64,000 nucleotides of DNA, taken from assembly GCA_014904985.1 (NCBI GenBank), contig MU128928.1, positions 148,832-212,831 of the forward strand. The letters are read 5' to 3'. Of this stretch, positions 60,798 through 64,000 are shown piece after piece. A program made the position numbers and the translations under genes. Numbering within the stretch: position 1 is the stretch's first letter; each line of letters opens with the position of its first letter. A model generated the notes under the pieces. That model saw only the letters and a list, made by a program, of their open reading frames with translations, was not told the DNA's origin and ran no database searches. The DNA comes from Hydnum rufescens UP504 (Eukaryota > Basidiomycota > Agaricomycetes > Cantharellales > Hydnaceae).

Positions 60798-62042
60798 ATA
60801 CCTATTTGTATTTGTTGTATCCAGTACTTTGATGCTGTAAATTAATATGTGATACCTCGGACATTAGGGTTCTCGACATAGACTCAAACAAGGCGCCTAG
60901 CTGGATCCGGAGAGAGAGCTCGATCTCCCAGATGAAGCGAATGTGCGGCGGAACCAAATACTAGGTGTTGAGTCGATTTCGCGTCCGTGTAGCTCGAAAG
61001 GCGACGATGGTGAGAAGTCCTTGATCTATTTCCCGTGTATCTGCGTTGATGACTTATGGAGTGGTGATGTTGTAGTCTGCACTGTTTAACTTCCAATCAC
61101 TCCTATTCGTTCTTTTGCTCACTATATGCGCATGCACTTGCGCGCGAGCAGTCGCGCGTAGTATCGTTGATAGGAACAAGGACGGGTCAGTTTTTTCTTC
61201 TTCGCTATGCTCTTAGAGGGGTGTATGTCTTTATCTCTGAATGCTTTATTTTGATACCCCAGATTCCTTGGCGTATTTTGGAAGTGTGCTAGGATAGGTG
61301 AGAAGTGATGACGACGTCGTCTCGAGAGCCCGGTTGTTGATACCGAGCATGTCATGTGTACGAGAGAGATTTTCACCCTATGTAGCGTTGGCTTGTGTTG
61401 TGATGGCTGTCAACCTTGTCATATAGCGTGCGGATCTGGGCGTCGGCTTTCCTCATTATTCATTCACCTAGGCGTCCGTATCATCCACACGATAGGAGAA
61501 CATGACGATTCGATGAGCCATTTGTTATACTACAGTGGCAACAGCGCCGCCAGCCCCTTGGGCCCTGGCTCGTGCCCTATGCTCAGTCCAAATTTCGAGC
61601 ATCCTGTGCCCAGTAGTGGGTCTTCGCTCGGGATGCGGTGCCCAACATTCATGCATTAGCTTCCACAACGCACATTCTGGTCGACTTGAAGTTCCCTGAC
61701 TTCTATAGGGAGGTTACCTCTCCTGACTCTGCGTAAGCCATCCTGTTGAATATGTGCAGCGGCATAATAACGGAGATTTTTGGTAGGCTGCGTGCATTTA
61801 TATCAGGGGATGTCCGAGAGATCATGTGTTACCTGGACGTGGCGGTTGGCATAGTTTATCATGTCCTTGCTTCCAGGCGACTGAATGAACTTCCAGCGCA
61901 AGTGTCTGGTCATGAGTGTCCACATCCAGAACCAGAGGGTGCTAATTGTCTGGTTGCAGGCGGAGAGGTCCAATAGCATCCCGGCTACAATCCAATTCTC
62001 CTCCGACCTCTCGATGCTCAGGAGCCAACAAAGAATTACACC
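60798..62042. other. Intergenic, no gene recognised
   Basis: The SMC2 3' flank and further sequence with short frames on both strands (for example 61354-61659 plus, 61803-62078 minus). None shows a motif or joins by splicing. Confidence 0.4.
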
Positions 62043-62675
62043 ATGGCCACCACATTTGCTACTCTGAATTTCCGTCACGCCCTAGGCCTTTTCAATAATA
62101 TTAATGTACCCTACTTGGATACTTATGGCGTCTCTTGGTGGTGCACTTGCATCAACTTCGGAATGCTTTATCAAGGCTTCGGGGGATCTTGGGTCAAACC
62201 GCCCTCACCAGACTGGATCGAGAGCGCCCCCCATTATTTCGCAACCCGCCGGGCCACTATAGAATTCGTGCGGCGCCAATTTGCTATCCAGTACCCTAAC
62301 GCGAATAAGATCTCACTCACGGACCCGGAGAGATGGAAAAACGAGTCGGCTTCCCCGTCTCAACCAGCCGATTCAACCCTAGCAAACACGAAAGGGAAAA
62401 TAGAACATATTGGCTCAGCACCAACTCCACCGGAGGAACGTCTCCAACGGCCTCGCCCAATGCAGTCGCCCAATGCGAGTGGTGCTGTGCCTTCCGCTGC
62501 AGCCGACGCTGAGATGAATGCTAGTGAACCGCCTCGAGTTCGCGAAATCGGCCGCTCCAATGTACTCGCCTCAAAGCCTGTCGGATCCACGACACCATAC
62601 GATCCGCATCGTCGTTCAATATCCCGAACTAGGAACTCCTTGTCTGGCCGAACCGATGAGAGGAGACCGGTGTAA
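62043..62675 (+). CDS. Hypothetical protein (210 aa)
   Basis: A single uninterrupted frame from ATG at 62043. The first ~90 residues are aromatic-rich and ordered-looking (SWWCTCINFGMLYQGFGGSW, FATRRATIEFVRRQF). The rest is Ser/Pro/Ala-rich and probably disordered, ending RTDERRPV. No family was recognised. It lies 90 bp upstream of the kinase relic, whose N-terminus is similarly Pro-rich, so it may be part of the same broken locus. No signal peptide or membrane segment is seen. Confidence 0.45.
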   Translation: MATTFATLNFRHALGLFNNINVPYLDTYGVSWWCTCINFGMLYQGFGGSWVKPPSPDWIESAPHYFATRRATIEFVRRQFAIQYPNANKISLTDPERWKNESASPSQPADSTLANTKGKIEHIGSAPTPPEERLQRPRPMQSPNASGAVPSAAADAEMNASEPPRVREIGRSNVLASKPVGSTTPYDPHRRSISRTRNSLSGRTDERRPV

Positions 62676-62764
62676 CCCATGAATCCATCTTCAACTCTAC
62701 TCTCCGACTCTGTGTCCTAACGAGCTCTACGGAATAGACGAGCACGTTCATTCTACAAGGTGTT

Positions 62765-64000
62765 ATGATTACGGCTCCTTCTGCAGAAGCTCCGGGACAA
62801 GACCCACATGCCAGCCCACCATTTCCCAATCCCCAAGCCAGTCCCTTCGAAACTCCCAACTTGACTGGCCGTATTGTTCGTTTAGGCTCAACACCCATGG
62901 CCAGAGGAGGGTACTCGGTCTGGAGGGCAGCTTGATCTCTACCACCTCTGACGACCCTCATCGAACTCAGGTGCTCTTTTCAGTTGATGGCTCACGGAGG
63001 GGCCTGTGCTCACAAGCGATTCCCTAGGTTGCCCTCAAGGTGCTTCATGCTTCGTATACGGATGAGTCCATAATCAAACGGAAACTCCTCAAGGTAATTT
63101 TATTTGACAGTTCCACCGTGAATCTTCTGTTCACAATAGGTGTAGCATCTGCATGTAGAAATGCGAGTATAGGCCCAATTGCATCACGAGAACGTGGTGA
63201 GATTGTTAGGTCACACTGAAGAGCCTGATGGGCCTGGTCTTGTTTCAGTCTCGTACCTTCACGGTGATGTCTTAAGCTTTCTAGCGAAGAATCCAAGCAT
63301 CAATCGAGAGATTATCGTGCGTTCACATCGATATACTTTCACCCGAATATGGGGCGCATTCCTGAACTGAGCTTGATCTTTCCAGTGTGCGGACGTTGCA
63401 CTGGGATTACAATACTTGCATGAATACAAGCCTCGAATTATACATGGCGACCTTAAAGGGGTATGGTTGAGTACACGGAGTGGTGATGCTTTGCTGATGA
63501 ATTGATATGCTTAGCGGAACGTGCTGATCGATGCGGAAGGAAGAGGGAGTATTTGTGATTTTGGACTGTCTATATTCTCGACGGGGGACCTACTGGCTAT
63601 ACGACATCGACTTCGGCGGGTCACTCCGATTTCTGGCTCCCGAACTTCTCGATGAAGGACTAGAACTATGGAGACAGACATATATGCATACGCATGCACT
63701 TGCATTGAGGTGGGATCTCGTCATACGCTGTGCTTGTGTCTAGCTTGTAATCGTCGATGCACTGTAGATCTTGTTTGACAAGGTGCCCTACCACGAACTC
63801 TCCAGAGAGGCACAGCTTATCCGTGCTATACTGGATCATCGGCCTCCCTTTAAACCATCGAACGAGGACGTGACTTTCCTTCGGTTTGCAAGTCTTAGAA
63901 TGCTACCGGGATCACGACCGATCGACTCGGCCATCATTGAACTAAATCATCGACACTCTAATGCGCTGCCTGTACCGTACCTGTCGAAAAAACTGGGCCT
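62765..64000 (+). pseudogene. Protein kinase relic (Ser/Thr or Tyr-kinase-like), runs off window
   Basis: The order is that of a eukaryotic kinase: GGYS glycine-loop region, VALKVLHASYTDES (catalytic lysine), QLHHENVVRLLGHTEE, LQYLHEYKPRIIHGDLKGRNVLID (catalytic loop HGDLKGRN), ICDFGLS (DFG) and SLRFLAPELLDE (APE), then KVPYHELSREAQLIRAIL. The frame is broken in several places. One base is missing near 62922 after GGYSVW; TAG at 63170-63172 stands where the family has Trp (RVxAQLHHEN); and two shifts occur around 63598 and 63672. One slip could be error, but four defects argue for a pseudogene. The helical C-lobe continues past the edge. Such kinases are abundant in Rhizoctonia-type genomes. 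Confidence 0.65.

Overview
The window reads as genomic DNA of a filamentous basidiomycete, probably an Agaricomycete of the Rhizoctonia/Ceratobasidium kind. The reasons are compact genes cut by many introns of about 50-65 bp, NACHT and NACHT-WD40 genes of the HET-E type, a Cys-rich single-pass membrane protein of a style common in mushrooms, and basidiomycete-like versions of SMC2, TRAPPC8, TFIIS, dolichol kinase and a delta-12 desaturase. The species assignment is inference. No bacterial or viral genes were seen. Exon borders were worked out by hand from GT/AG sites, phase and family motifs.

Layout. 1-6.8 kb: two divergent NACHT NTPase genes (putative self/non-self or death-signalling receptors) flank a dispersed repeat; the second ends in eight WD40 repeats. 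5.4-13.5 kb: a striking CpG-poor interval that begins near the start of the WD40 exon and continues through 6.7 kb of non-coding DNA with a tRNA-like relic. 13.5-21.7 kb: delta-12 fatty acid desaturase and TFIIS, both on the minus strand, separated by about 4 kb without a recognisable gene. 21.7-29.5 kb: an ABCG transporter relic, then dolichol kinase. 29.5-34.9 kb: a second copy of the dispersed repeat, a foldback element and the Cys-rich membrane protein.

35.7-44.6 kb: a tandem duplication of a gamma-glutamyltransferase locus. The first copy can be spliced into an intact 601-residue enzyme; the second carries a stop and several frameshifts. Between them lies a 1.4-kb foldback element with a solo LTR (5-bp target duplication) in its loop. 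45.9-60.8 kb: a housekeeping block with an ELO fatty acid elongase, TRAPPC8/Trs85, an MFS transporter and condensin SMC2. 61-64 kb: a hypothetical ORF and a broken protein kinase running off the end.

Pathways: the desaturase and elongase act on ER fatty acids, dolichol kinase feeds glycosylation and GPI anchors, Trs85 acts in ER-Golgi traffic and autophagy, TFIIS in Pol II elongation, and SMC2 in chromosome condensation. Several conserved genes contain isolated one-base slips, often at short homopolymers. This suggests assembly or sequencing error in part of the cases, so pseudogene calls based on a single slip were avoided.
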